Shown: positions 37,229 through 46,581 of the stretch, piece after piece
Position numbering within the stretch: position 1 is the first letter of the stretch
Layout: each line of letters opens with the position of its first letter
Assembly (NCBI RefSeq): GCF_009497655.1
Contig: NZ_CP023317.1
Location: 4,493,501 to 4,557,500, forward strand
DNA length: 64,000 nucleotides
Direction: 5' to 3'
From: Priestia megaterium
GTDB lineage: Bacteria > Bacillota > Bacilli > Bacillales > Bacillaceae_H
Position numbers and translations under genes: made by a program
Notes under the pieces: model-generated
What the model saw: only the letters and a program-made list of their open reading frames with translations
Told to the model about the DNA's origin: nothing
Databases searched by the model: none

Positions 37229-38103
37229 TCGATGTCACCTCCTGCTACGTGTATATCTAAAATAGTTGTTAACGTGTCTTTTAAATCGTGACGGTCAATA
37301 ACTCCATCTAATTGACCATGCTTCAACAGAAATTCAGACGTCTGAAAATCTTCTGGAAGCTCTTCTCTAATTGTTTGTTCAATAATACGTCTTCCAGCAA
37401 AGCCAATTAACGCGCCCGGCTCGGCTAAATTATAATCGCCTAGCGAAGCAAAGCTTGCTGACACTCCTCCCGTAGTAGGATGTGTCATGATCGAAATGAT
37501 TAAGCCGCCTTCGTCACTGAACATTTTAAGGGCTGCGCTAGTTTTAGCCATTTGCATCAAGCTCAGAACACCTTCTTGCATACGTGCACCGCCTGAAGCT
37601 GTAAAAATAAGGAATGGGACATGCATTTCCTTTGCTTTTTCAATGGCGCGAGTAATTTTCTCACCTACTACAGAACCCATGCTTCCCATACGGAAATGTG
37701 AATCCATAACAGCAACCACTACTTTAATTCCTTCAATATCTCCTTCACCCGTAACAATCGCTTCACTTAAATTAGTTTTCTCACGATCTTTTTCGAGCTT
37801 TTCAAGATAATCCGGGAATCCAAGAGGATTTTCTGACGTCATATCTTTGTCGTATTCAACAAACGTACCGCTGTCAATCAAGCTTTCAATACGCTCTGGT
37901 GCTGTCATTTGATGATGGTATCCACAGTTTAAGCATACTTTTAAGTTTTTATTTAACTCTTTTGTATACATGATTTTCTTACACTTTTTACACTTGGTCA
38001 TAATCCCTTCAGGTACATCTTGTCTCATATGCTCAGAAGGAATCGTAGCATATTTTCGTTTTTTTGGAGTTTTTGTGTTTTTTGTAAATAAATCTCGTAA
38101 CAA
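37222..38103 (-). CDS. accD: Acetyl-CoA carboxylase carboxyltransferase beta subunit
   Basis: Partner of AccA. The N-terminal zinc ribbon has Cys38, Cys41, Cys57 and Cys60, followed by the crotonase fold with [12 protein letters not shown] and [12 protein letters not shown]. Start is TTG 38103, 7 nt after GGAGG. It precedes accA with overlap. A plausible promoter (TTGAGA, 17 bp, TAAAGT) lies about 80 bp upstream on the minus strand. Confidence 0.97.
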   Translation of the reverse strand: MLRDLFTKNTKTPKKRKYATIPSEHMRQDVPEGIMTKCKKCKKIMYTKELNKNLKVCLNCGYHHQMTAPERIESLIDSGTFVEYDKDMTSENPLGFPDYLEKLEKDREKTNLSEAIVTGEGDIEGIKVVVAVMDSHFRMGSMGSVVGEKITRAIEKAKEMHVPFLIFTASGGARMQEGVLSLMQMAKTSAALKMFSDEGGLIISIMTHPTTGGVSASFASLGDYNLAEPGALIGFAGRRIIEQTIREELPEDFQTSEFLLKHGQLDGVIDRHDLKDTLTTILDIHVAGGDIEW

Positions 38104-38329
38104 GGTGTAACCTCCTTTTGGTTCTTTTCTTTAACATAAGAACCTTTCTTCTTCCTCTTCTTCTACTTTACACGTTATGAAAGCCCGTCTCAAACGCAAA
38201 AACAAGCGACATATAAGAAAAAATTGGATGAATTATTCGCTTCACTTTATTAGTTGCTATTTACTTTACTAGATGACGGTTTGATTTTGTGTAGAAAGAT
38301 GGCATGTCTCTTTCGACAAATTCCTTCTT

Positions 38330-38944
38330 TCACACTTGTTTGTAGCACTGATGGTGAAGATTTAATACAGCTGCTTCATCTTTTTTAACTAGCGCCTCTA
38401 CTAATTCATTTATAAGAGTGTCGCTTGGCGCTGAGTTTTGTTGAAAGGTTTGAGAAAAACGGCAAATAATCAGCCAAATTCGGTGCAATAGCCGATTAGG
38501 CTGCAAAGAAAACAAATAGTCAAACAAGTTCTTTAAGCGATCGTCATTCTGCTTTTGAATTACTTTTGAAACATTGATTTTGTTCTGTTCCGCTAAAACA
38601 GAAAACAAACAGCTTTTTTCCAGAATATATCTCGTCTGAATTAAGTCTGACTTTGTTTTGCCGTCTTGTATTAAAAAAGTAGCTAATAAATCAATAAATT
38701 GATGATCTCCCACTTCTTTAATAAACGTACCTTCACCTCTTCTAGTTTCAATCAATCCAATTAGCTCTAACGCTCTGAGCGCTTCTCGAACGGAAGAACG
38801 TCCTGCGCCTAACCGTTCAGAAAGCTCTCGTTCTGACGGGATTTTATCACCCGTAGTTAAACGATCATCTTCCATTAGCTGGCGAATTTGTTTTAGAATT
38901 TCTACATATACTTTTGAACGTTCATTCTTCAAGTTTATTACCAC
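38330..38944 (-). CDS. GntR/FadR-family transcriptional regulator
   Basis: 204 residues: an N-terminal winged helix-turn-helix of the GntR type (KIPSERELSERLGAGRSSVR, then LELIGLIETRRGEGTFI) and a C-terminal all-helical FCD-like ligand domain (about 85-204) that is shorter than usual. It lies between malic enzyme and accDA, a place that suggests control of malonyl-CoA supply or of pyruvate/malate metabolism, but this is inference. GTG 38944 has a weak ribosome binding site, so the exact start is uncertain. Confidence 0.87.
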   Translation of the reverse strand: MVINLKNERSKVYVEILKQIRQLMEDDRLTTGDKIPSERELSERLGAGRSSVREALRALELIGLIETRRGEGTFIKEVGDHQFIDLLATFLIQDGKTKSDLIQTRYILEKSCLFSVLAEQNKINVSKVIQKQNDDRLKNLFDYLFSLQPNRLLHRIWLIICRFSQTFQQNSAPSDTLINELVEALVKKDEAAVLNLHHQCYKQV

Positions 38945-39011
38945 TCACTTTACATTACTTTAACAGGCATGCTTGAAGCATCATGCCTGTCAAAGAACAG
39001 TTGATGTAACC

Positions 39012-40241
39012 TTATTCAATAATCGCTAAACGGCGTGTATTTTCAGCTACGGCTTCTGGCTTTACTTTTATTCGGGCAACGCCTGTTTCCATAGCTGCTT
39101 TTGCAACAGCTGCGGCTACTGCCGGAGCCACTCGTGCATCAAATGGCCCTGGAATCACATAGTCTGTATTCAAGTCCTCTTCCGTAATTAAATTAGCAAT
39201 GGCCTCAACTGCAGCCATTTTCATTTTTTCATTAATATGAGTAGCACGCACATCAAGTGCACCTCGGAATATCCCCGGAAACGCTAAGACATTGTTCACT
39301 TGATTAGGAAAATCTGAACGTCCGGTGCCGATTACTTTCGCGCCAGCTTTTTTAGCTTCTTCTGGCATAATTTCAGGCACTGGATTTGCCATTGCAAAAA
39401 TGATTGGGTCTGGATTCATCTTTCCAATCATTTCCGATGTGAGTGCTCCTTCAACCGAAACTCCAATAAATACATCAGCTTCTTCTAACGCATCGGCTAA
39501 CGTACCTTCTACTTTGCTTCGATTTGTATAGGCTGCAACTTCATCTTTTATACGGTTCATGCCGTGAGGACGCTTGTCATAAATCGTTCCTTTGGAATCA
39601 CACATAATAATATCGCGCACTCCATAGCTGTATAATAATTTAATAATAGCAATGCCAGCAGCTCCTGCTCCATTCGCTACTACTTTGATTTGTGACATTT
39701 TTCTTCCTGTCAGCTTCAGGGCATTAAGAAGACCCGCTACCGTAACAATAGCCGTCCCATGCTGATCATCATGAAAAACCGGGATATTTGTTTCCTTTTT
39801 CAACCGCTCTTCAATTTCAAAACAGTTAGGAGCCGCAATATCTTCTAAATTAACGCCTCCAAAAGTTGGTTCTAGCAATTTAACAGTTTCTATAATTTTG
39901 TCCACATCTGTCGTGTTTAAACAAATTGGGAATGCATCTACGCCGGCAAAACTTTTAAAAAGGACAGCTTTCCCTTCCATTACTGGCAGAGCAGCTTCAG
40001 GGCCTATATTGCCCAAGCCCAATACGGCAGTGCCATCAGATACAACAGCTACCATATTTCCTTTCATCGTATATTCATATACATTGTTTACATCATCATA
40101 TATTTCTTTGCAAGGTTCTGCTACACCAGGGGAATAAGCAAGGCTTAAATCCTCTGCGTTTCGAACAGGAATTTTGGACTTTGATTCTAGTTTACCTTTG
40201 TTAATGCGGTGCATATGCAATGCTTCTTCACGTAAAGACAA
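39012..40241 (-). CDS. ytsJ: NADP-dependent malic enzyme (YtsJ-like)
   Basis: Decarboxylates malate to pyruvate, giving NADPH. The 409-residue short-type malic enzyme has LAYSPGVAEPCKEI, TDGTAVLGLGNIGPEAALPV, FGGVNLEDIAAPNCFEIE and the nucleotide site NGAGAAGIA. Start is TTG 40241, 9 nt after GGGAG. It is almost identical in plan to B. subtilis YtsJ, the main malic enzyme there, and sits downstream of dnaE in the same order. Confidence 0.94.
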   Translation of the reverse strand: MSLREEALHMHRINKGKLESKSKIPVRNAEDLSLAYSPGVAEPCKEIYDDVNNVYEYTMKGNMVAVVSDGTAVLGLGNIGPEAALPVMEGKAVLFKSFAGVDAFPICLNTTDVDKIIETVKLLEPTFGGVNLEDIAAPNCFEIEERLKKETNIPVFHDDQHGTAIVTVAGLLNALKLTGRKMSQIKVVANGAGAAGIAIIKLLYSYGVRDIIMCDSKGTIYDKRPHGMNRIKDEVAAYTNRSKVEGTLADALEEADVFIGVSVEGALTSEMIGKMNPDPIIFAMANPVPEIMPEEAKKAGAKVIGTGRSDFPNQVNNVLAFPGIFRGALDVRATHINEKMKMAAVEAIANLITEEDLNTDYVIPGPFDARVAPAVAAAVAKAAMETGVARIKVKPEAVAENTRRLAIIE

Positions 40242-40374
40242 TGAATTTCACTCCCAATAAACAAAATGATAACAAATACTGCGCCTGAACCATGTTCTTT
40301 CCCACACTCATATGATGTTATAAATCCAATTGCATTTCATTTCAAGAAAAACGCATCTAATTCGTATATTTTAT

Positions 40375-40402
40375 AAAAAAACGGTGGTCAGACCACTTTT
40401 TT
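40375..40402 (-). terminator. Terminator of dnaE
   Basis: Short GC stem GTGGT/ACCAC with flanking A and T runs about 40 bp after dnaE. Confidence 0.68.
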
Positions 40403-40442
40403 AACTATTTTACCATATAACATCACATGAAATCTGTAAAGA

Positions 40443-43400
40443 CTATATCTTCTTGAACACAACGTGCTTCTCTCCAAGCATTGCTTTTAACGTTTTGATC
40501 AACTCATCGCTTCGTTCAACAGAATAGTGAACAGGAAGCTTGACCAATTGACGTTCTGCCTCATAATAAATTTTCACGGGGATTTTCCCTCTATGAGACT
40601 GAAAATGCTGATAAATAGTATGAAGCAGCTTTTCCGTACCTTGCTTTGTTTCTATACGTAAGTACAATTCTTCTGACGGTAATTTTTGAACCGCTTCGCT
40701 AGCAGCTTCAGCACGTTGACAAACAATTTGCTGCTGCCCATTTCTTTCATCTATCTTTCCATGTATCAGTAAAACCTTACCTTGTTCAAACAGCAGACGA
40801 TTCTGCTCAAATACGCGGGGAAACGCAACAACTTCTCCTTCTCCACTTTCATCCGTAATGCGCAAAAAGGCCATTTGCTCTCCTTTTTTCGTGCGAATGA
40901 CGCGAATTTCCAACACAAATACTAAAAGAGAGACCGCTTTTCCTGAAGCGTGTTCTTTCATATCGTGAAGAGAAACAACAGAATAAAAGGAATTCAGTGC
41001 TTCATACTGAGAAGCAGGGTGGCTTGATAAATAAAAACCTAGCATATCTTTTTCATACTGAAGCCGATCTTCTATTTTCAGTTCCTCTTTTTCCATATAT
41101 TTAGGCTTTAACGAAAATTCAGCTCCAAATCCAAAGTCATCATCAGGGAGCACCAAGCTTGCATGTTCAAATGCTACATCAATGGTTGCTAATAAAGTTG
41201 CTCGATTTTCTCCAAATTCATCAAAGCCTCCGGACAAAATCAAAGCTTCAAGCGCTTTTTTATTCACGGCTTTTGGTGAAACACGTGCACAAAAATCAAA
41301 TAAGTCTTCAAATCTTTTTTTCTTTCTCTCTTCTGTTATTTCCTGCATAGCTGCCGCACCAATATGTTTAATCGCTGCAAGGCTATATCTTATTCTTTCA
41401 CCTTCTACATTAAACGAATACATGCTCTTGTTAATAGAAGGTGGGAGAACTTGTATTTTTTTTCTTTTGAGTTCATTAATATATTGAGCAATTTTCCCTT
41501 CGTTTCCAATAACGCTCGTTAACAACGCTGAAAAGAACTGTAGCGGATAATGTGTTTTTAAATAAGCTAACTGATAGGCCACCATACTGTAAGCAACGGC
41601 ATGGCTCCGGTTGAAGCCATAATCAGCAAAGCGCACAATAAGGTCATAGACCCGATTAGCAACGGATAGGTCATATCCTTTCTTCTCGCTTCCTTGAACA
41701 AAATGTGCTCGTTCACGATCAAGCACGGATCGTTCTTTTTTACTAACTGCTCTTCTCAATAAATCTGCTTCTCCAAGAGAAAAACCGGCCATCTTTGAAG
41801 CAATCTGCATAATTTGCTCCTGATACACGATAACGCCATGGGTGGATTGTAAAATGCCTTGAAGCGTGGGATGGTCATATATGACGCTCTCCACTCCGTG
41901 CTTGCGCTTAATATAAGTTGGAATATTTTCCATCGGACCGGGTCTATACAGCGCGTTAACTGCTACAATATCTTCTAGCTCTGTAGGTTTTAATTGCTGA
42001 AGAACCCTTCTCATTCCATCTGACTCTAGCTGAAAAATCCCTGTCGTATCTCCTTTGCTCAGCAGTTCAAAAGTTTTCTGATCGTTAAATGGAATACGAG
42101 ACAGTGACAGCTTTTGGTTCATGTCCCGCTCAATTTTCTTTAAAATGTGATCTAAAATGGTTAAGTTACGCAAACCTAAAAAGTCCATTTTCAAAAGCCC
42201 AACGTCTTGCAGAGCTTCCATTGGATATTGAGTCAGATATACATCATCATGTCCTTCTTGTACAGCTATAGATTGCGTCAGCGGCTTCTCACTGATCACA
42301 ACGCCTGCTGCGTGTGTGGAAGTATGCCTTGGCAGTCCTTCTATCTTCATGGCAATGTTATACCATTGCTTTCTGGCTTCATTTTCTGCTAAATAAGTTT
42401 GAAGAACTCTTGAATCACGAAGAGCGCTTTTTAACGTTGTACCTGGTTTAGTTGGAATCGCTTTAGACATTTTATTTAACGCCTCTTGATCAAATCCCAT
42501 CACTCTTCCTACATCACGTACGGCTGCTTTAGCCGCTAATGTTCCAAATGTAATAATTTGAGCTACATGCAGCGCTCCATATTTTTGAGCCACATACTGA
42601 ATGACTTGATCCCGTTTATTATCAGGAAAATCGATATCAATATCAGGCATCGAAATACGTTCAGGATTTAAAAAGCGCTCAAAGAGAAGCTGATGCTGAA
42701 TTGGATCAACATTTGTAATTCGTAAGGCGTATGAAACTAGTGAGCCCGCCGCTGAGCCACGACCTGGACCTGTTAAAATACCATGTTCATGAGCATAATT
42801 CATAAAATCCCACACGATAAGGAAGTAATCGCTAAAGCGCATACTTTCAATAATGTTCAGCTCATAATCTAAGCGTTTCTGGTATTGTTCCGTGATCACT
42901 TGAACTCTTTCTTGCAGTCCTTTCTCGCAAAGAGTGCGTAAGTAGGTTGATGATGTAACGGACGGAGGAACAGGGTATTTTGGAATAGACATGACGCCTA
43001 GAGAAATTTTAAGCTCGCATCGTCTTGCGATTTTTATACTTTCTTCTATTAAAAAATGCTGATCATGAAAGAGAACTTCCATTTCATGAGGTGATTTGAA
43101 ATAGTACTCGCTGCTTTCTTCTTGCACCTGTTCACCGCTATGTAATTTCTCTCCGTCTCGAATAGCCGCTAAGCAATCATATGCGTCCCGATCTTCTTTT
43201 TTTAAATATTTCACTTGATTCGTTGCTACGAGCGGGACATTTTCTTCAGCAGCAAGCTCCGTTAACTGCTGATTTATCAAAGCTTCATCCTGTCCGTGGC
43301 GCTGTATAGATATATACAAAGACTGAGAATATACTTTTTTAAAGAATTGAAGCACTCGCTTTGCATCTTGAAGCTTGTTTTCTGCTAGCAGAGTTTCTAC

Positions 43401-43793
43401 TTCTCCCCTTACGCCAGGTGTAATAGCAATCAGCCCGCTGCTATAATGCTGGAGCCATTTTTTCTTTACACCGTGTTTTTCCTTTGTTTGAACTAAACTG
43501 CTTAGTTTTAATAGATTTTCATAGCCTTTATCATTTTCTGCTAGCAAAACTAAAGGATACGCTTGCTCGCTTTCTTCATGTTCCAAAATTGATAGTGTAA
43601 GCCCAATAATCGGCTTAATCCCCGCTTTCACGCAGGCTTTATAAAAAGGAATGACTCCGTACATTACATTTTCATCGGTCAAAGCAATCGCTTCATAGTT
43701 CATTTTTTTAGCTGTTTCTACAAGTTCATGAATACGAACGGAACTGCTTAGTAAGCTATAAGAACTTTGAAGCTGTAAGTGAACAAAAGGCAC
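40443..43793 (-). CDS. dnaE: DNA polymerase III alpha subunit DnaE
   Basis: Second replicative polymerase of Gram-positive bacteria, extending primers before PolC takes over. The 1116 residues contain the PHP domain (about 1-210), the palm with GPGRGSAAGSLVSY and PDIDIDFPD, thumb and fingers, helix-hairpin-helix, and the C-terminal OB fold (about 955-1045). No proofreading domain is present, in contrast to PolC. The frame opens at 43805, but AAAGGTGG is 8 nt before GTG 43793, and the protein then starts MPFVHLQL, like B. subtilis DnaE. Confidence 0.96.
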   Translation of the reverse strand: MPFVHLQLQSSYSLLSSSVRIHELVETAKKMNYEAIALTDENVMYGVIPFYKACVKAGIKPIIGLTLSILEHEESEQAYPLVLLAENDKGYENLLKLSSLVQTKEKHGVKKKWLQHYSSGLIAITPGVRGEVETLLAENKLQDAKRVLQFFKKVYSQSLYISIQRHGQDEALINQQLTELAAEENVPLVATNQVKYLKKEDRDAYDCLAAIRDGEKLHSGEQVQEESSEYYFKSPHEMEVLFHDQHFLIEESIKIARRCELKISLGVMSIPKYPVPPSVTSSTYLRTLCEKGLQERVQVITEQYQKRLDYELNIIESMRFSDYFLIVWDFMNYAHEHGILTGPGRGSAAGSLVSYALRITNVDPIQHQLLFERFLNPERISMPDIDIDFPDNKRDQVIQYVAQKYGALHVAQIITFGTLAAKAAVRDVGRVMGFDQEALNKMSKAIPTKPGTTLKSALRDSRVLQTYLAENEARKQWYNIAMKIEGLPRHTSTHAAGVVISEKPLTQSIAVQEGHDDVYLTQYPMEALQDVGLLKMDFLGLRNLTILDHILKKIERDMNQKLSLSRIPFNDQKTFELLSKGDTTGIFQLESDGMRRVLQQLKPTELEDIVAVNALYRPGPMENIPTYIKRKHGVESVIYDHPTLQGILQSTHGVIVYQEQIMQIASKMAGFSLGEADLLRRAVSKKERSVLDRERAHFVQGSEKKGYDLSVANRVYDLIVRFADYGFNRSHAVAYSMVAYQLAYLKTHYPLQFFSALLTSVIGNEGKIAQYINELKRKKIQVLPPSINKSMYSFNVEGERIRYSLAAIKHIGAAAMQEITEERKKKRFEDLFDFCARVSPKAVNKKALEALILSGGFDEFGENRATLLATIDVAFEHASLVLPDDDFGFGAEFSLKPKYMEKEELKIEDRLQYEKDMLGFYLSSHPASQYEALNSFYSVVSLHDMKEHASGKAVSLLVFVLEIRVIRTKKGEQMAFLRITDESGEGEVVAFPRVFEQNRLLFEQGKVLLIHGKIDERNGQQQIVCQRAEAASEAVQKLPSEELYLRIETKQGTEKLLHTIYQHFQSHRGKIPVKIYYEAERQLVKLPVHYSVERSDELIKTLKAMLGEKHVVFKKI

Positions 43794-43934
43794 AGGACTT
43801 CCCACCTTTCTTTAATTCTTTATTCTCATTATAAATTTTGTTGCGGGCGTAGACAAATTACATAACTCTGAACGTTTGTCCATATATATGTAGGAAGCAT
43901 GAGTTATCAATAAAATAGTAAAGGAGGACGCGTC

Positions 43935-44270
43935 ATGACAAAAGAGCCTTTTATGTCTCTTTTCATTTGGAGTTACTTTACTTCATTAGGTATTATTTTA
44001 GGCGGTTCATTAATCGGAGCATTTGCGGGGTTTTTAATTGGAAAATCTCCCCTGTACGTTATGCATACCCTCAGCAATAGCTTAAAAATCTGGGCAATTG
44101 TCGGAGCCATCGGAGGAACATTTGATACGTTTTACAGCTTTGAGCGAGGACTCTTTGAAGGAGCGACAAAAGATGTATTCAAACAAATTCTTTTAATTCT
44201 ATCCGCTATGGGAGGAGCTCAGACCGGAGCTCTGATCATCAAGTGGTTAACGCAGGAGCACTTTGTATGA
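43935..44270 (+). CDS. ytrH: Sporulation membrane protein YtrH
   Basis: 111 residues with three hydrophobic stretches (about 8-32, 52-62, 83-103) and Gly-rich helices (LGGSLIGAFAGFLIG). It matches B. subtilis YtrH, made in the mother cell under sigma-E. GGAGG lies 7 nt before ATG 43935. It overlaps ytrI by 4 bp. A sigma-E promoter is expected in 43806-43934, but I could not identify one firmly. Confidence 0.88.
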   Translation: MTKEPFMSLFIWSYFTSLGIILGGSLIGAFAGFLIGKSPLYVMHTLSNSLKIWAIVGAIGGTFDTFYSFERGLFEGATKDVFKQILLILSAMGGAQTGALIIKWLTQEHFV

Positions 44271-44785
44271 GAGTACCCAGCGAGCGAATGTTCAAGCGCT
44301 CCGACTGGCAGCGTTTTTTTGCCGGTATTGTCATTGGAGCAATTGTCAGCTGGGGAGTGTTTTTAACAATTTACGGCGTTTCAAGAGATAGAGAGCTAGA
44401 GGAGATTCGAATTGCTAATGATAAGCTAAAAAAAGCAAATTTGCAAATTAGCGCATGGCAAGAAGATGTAAAAGCATTAAACAAGGAAATGAAGCAGCAT
44501 TTGATTATTCAAAATGTGAAAGTAAAATTAGTGAACGGCCATCGTTATAAAGTAAACTCTGTGGTGGAATACAATATTCAAAAAAGCGTCGACGAAGAAG
44601 CGCAGCACTTAATTGCCCAAGATATTGAAAGTGCGTATCGAAGCAGGGATATCTTAAAAAAAGCAATTGAAAACAAAAAATACGAATTCGATAAAACGAT
44701 TTATGAAGTTGAAGTTCATCAAATTTATTTTTATACAACGCTTTCGATTGAAGTTCGAATTAAAAAGATGGAAAAAGTACTATAA
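44267..44785 (+). CDS. ytrI: Sporulation protein YtrI
   Basis: 172 residues with an N-terminal membrane anchor (FFAGIVIGAIVSWGVFLTIY, about 14-33), a coiled coil (about 40-75) and a C-terminal soluble domain. Resembles B. subtilis YtrI, needed for spore heat resistance. ATG 44267 forms an ATGA overlap with the ytrH stop and is 8 nt after GGAG, which decides against the earlier in-frame start at 44243. Confidence 0.87.
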   Translation: MRVPSERMFKRSDWQRFFAGIVIGAIVSWGVFLTIYGVSRDRELEEIRIANDKLKKANLQISAWQEDVKALNKEMKQHLIIQNVKVKLVNGHRYKVNSVVEYNIQKSVDEEAQHLIAQDIESAYRSRDILKKAIENKKYEFDKTIYEVEVHQIYFYTTLSIEVRIKKMEKVL

Positions 44786-44786
44786 A

Positions 44787-44816
44787 AAGCCGCTGATTTA
44801 AAATCAACGGCTTATT
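44787..44816. terminator. Terminator between ytrI and nrnA
   Basis: AAGCCGCTGATTT/AAATCAACGGCTT with one mismatch (G-U on the minus strand), ATTTT on the plus side and A/T-rich tail on the other. Confidence 0.78.
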
Positions 44817-44823
44817 TTACAGA

Positions 44824-45762
44824 TTACTTCTGACTGCAGAGCTCTTCTAAATCAAGTAGTAAAGGCTCTACTTCTTCCCATGAGTCAATGGAAGCGCCGG
44901 ACGCAAGAGGATGGCCTCCTCCGTTGTATTTTCTAGCAATTGTATTAATCACAAGCTCTTTTGAACGCAGGCGGACCCGAATCTGATTTTCTTCTTCTAC
45001 AAAAAATACCCACGTTTTCACTCCATCAATGTGTCCTAACGAGCCGACTAGCTGAGAGGCATCAGCAGGTGTCACATCATATTTGCGAAGAATTTCATTC
45101 GGAATTTTCATGTGAGCAACTCCCGCTGGAGACATTGTGAAGTTTTGCAGCACATATCCATGTAAGTGAGCGACGTTTTCTTTTGTTTTGTATAGCTGAT
45201 CATATACATCCTTAAAATTGAAGCCATATTGAATCAATTCACTTGCATAGCAAAACGTTTTCGGCTTTGTATTTGGAAATAAAAATCGGCCCGTATCACC
45301 GACAATACCAGTGAAAATTAACTTTGCCCCTTCATCATTAAGAGCTAACCCCTTTTCTTTTCCTTCCAAGTAAAATTCATAAATCATTTCACTTGTTGAA
45401 GAAGCAGACGTCTCAACCCAAAGTAAATCACCGTAAGGAGTTTGATTCGGATGGTGATCGATTTTAATGATCATTTTTCCACTTGCGTAGCGCTGATCTG
45501 ATACACGCGCTTCATTCGCCGTATCACAAACGATGACAAGCGCATCTTCATAGGTGTCATCGGCGATATCATCCATACGGTATAAAAATTTTAACGACTC
45601 CGCTTCTTCTCCCGTTACGTATACCTTCTTCTCCGGAAAAGATGTTTTTAACAATTCCGCTAATCCGCACTGAGATCCGTATGCATCTGGATCTGGACGA
45701 ATGTGCCTGTGAATAATGATGGTGTCAAACTGCTTAATAGCTTCTAATATTTGTGCTTTCAT
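44824..45762 (-). CDS. nrnA: Bifunctional oligoribonuclease / pAp phosphatase NrnA
   Basis: Degrades nano-RNA and dephosphorylates 3'-phosphoadenosine 5'-phosphate. The 312-residue DHH/DHHA1 protein has RPDPDAYGSQ (metal Asp24 and Asp26), Asp80, the IDHHPNQ motif (Asp102-His103-His104) and the C-terminal KYNGGGHPLASGAS substrate loop. Convergent with ytrI. The 250 bp upstream up to ytpI hold no gene I can support. Confidence 0.94.
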   Translation of the reverse strand: MKAQILEAIKQFDTIIIHRHIRPDPDAYGSQCGLAELLKTSFPEKKVYVTGEEAESLKFLYRMDDIADDTYEDALVIVCDTANEARVSDQRYASGKMIIKIDHHPNQTPYGDLLWVETSASSTSEMIYEFYLEGKEKGLALNDEGAKLIFTGIVGDTGRFLFPNTKPKTFCYASELIQYGFNFKDVYDQLYKTKENVAHLHGYVLQNFTMSPAGVAHMKIPNEILRKYDVTPADASQLVGSLGHIDGVKTWVFFVEEENQIRVRLRSKELVINTIARKYNGGGHPLASGASIDSWEEVEPLLLDLEELCSQK

Positions 45763-46013
45763 TTTCTCTCTCCTGTCAATACTGTTCTTGTTTTATGTAC
45801 GTACCACATGCACTTATATTTCCACAGCGCTGTATCCATAATCTTTATTAAATCATATCTCTTCTCCTTTTTAAAAGAAGAATCAATCAATAGTAGAATT
45901 TTCTGTTATTGACCTGTAAAATAATAGATACTACTGTAAACACTTTCAACACTACGCATTACTAGCATCTAGAAACATTACGGATAGAAATACACCGGAC
46001 TGGAGGGGCGTCT

Positions 46014-46310
46014 GTGCCATTTTTTATGATTTTAATCGTTGTGTCCTTTGTTTTCTACATGTATTTAAAAGTAAAATACGTACGTTCAAAACGCCCAATG
46101 GAACGAAAGTGGATTTCCGCTAAGTCGAGTATTTGTCTTGGCTCTTTTGTATTATTTTTTGGGATTAATCAATGGTTTATTTACGAAACAAACCTTTCGC
46201 TTATCATCGGCATATTATTTGTATTATTCGGTTCAGGTAGCATAATAGCAGGTGTCAAAGCTTATAAGTACTATCAGCCTTATGCAATAAAAGAAGCAGA
46301 TCAAATGTAA
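46014..46310 (+). CDS. ytpI: YtpI-like membrane protein
   Basis: 98 residues with three hydrophobic helices (about 2-18, 37-54, 60-82) and a conserved basic loop [21 protein letters not shown] trimmed here to [13 protein letters not shown]. Start is GTG 46014, 7 nt after GGAGG. It lies between nrnA and ytoI as in B. subtilis. Function unknown. Its stop abuts repeat copy 3. Confidence 0.85.
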   Translation: MPFFMILIVVSFVFYMYLKVKYVRSKRPMERKWISAKSSICLGSFVLFFGINQWFIYETNLSLIIGILFVLFGSGSIIAGVKAYKYYQPYAIKEADQM

Positions 46311-46581
46311 AAAAGGCTGAGGCATAACGAGAGGAATCCAATCTAAAGACGAACAAATGGGAGACATGAGCTGAACCGCTTGAGACACCGCCGTTGATTT
46401 CCGTGCAAGACTTCGCTTTCCGCTGGAGTCTTCGTCTTGCCCTCCAATCAACGGCTAGAAGAATCTAAACAGGTGAAACCTACGTTTACCCTAACAAAAA
46501 AAAACGAACCACTCATCAACATGGTTGATAAATGGTTCGTTTTTCACTTCGTCTAACATACTTTTGTCCCAGCTTCTTTTT
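46311..46581. repeat. Stop-adjacent element, copy 3 (between ytpI and ytoI), long form
   Basis: Full copy of about 270 bp. The left end AAAAGGCTGAGGCATAACGA is followed by ATCCAATCTAAAGACGAACA, then an internal cruciform GCCGTTGATT/AATCAACGGC (46390-46399/46446-46455) with inner arms GCAAGAC/GTCTTGC. Next come GAAACCTACGTTTACC, a 21-bp terminator-like hairpin (46500-46520/46524-46544, core AAAAACGAACCA) and the right end TTTTGTCCCAGCTTCTTTTT at the ytoI stop. No coding capacity. Confidence 0.85.

Noticed and set aside
46311-46581. Repeat copy 3 as an insertion sequence
   Set aside because: About 270 bp without any transposase frame and no target-site duplication that I could recognise; at most a non-autonomous element.
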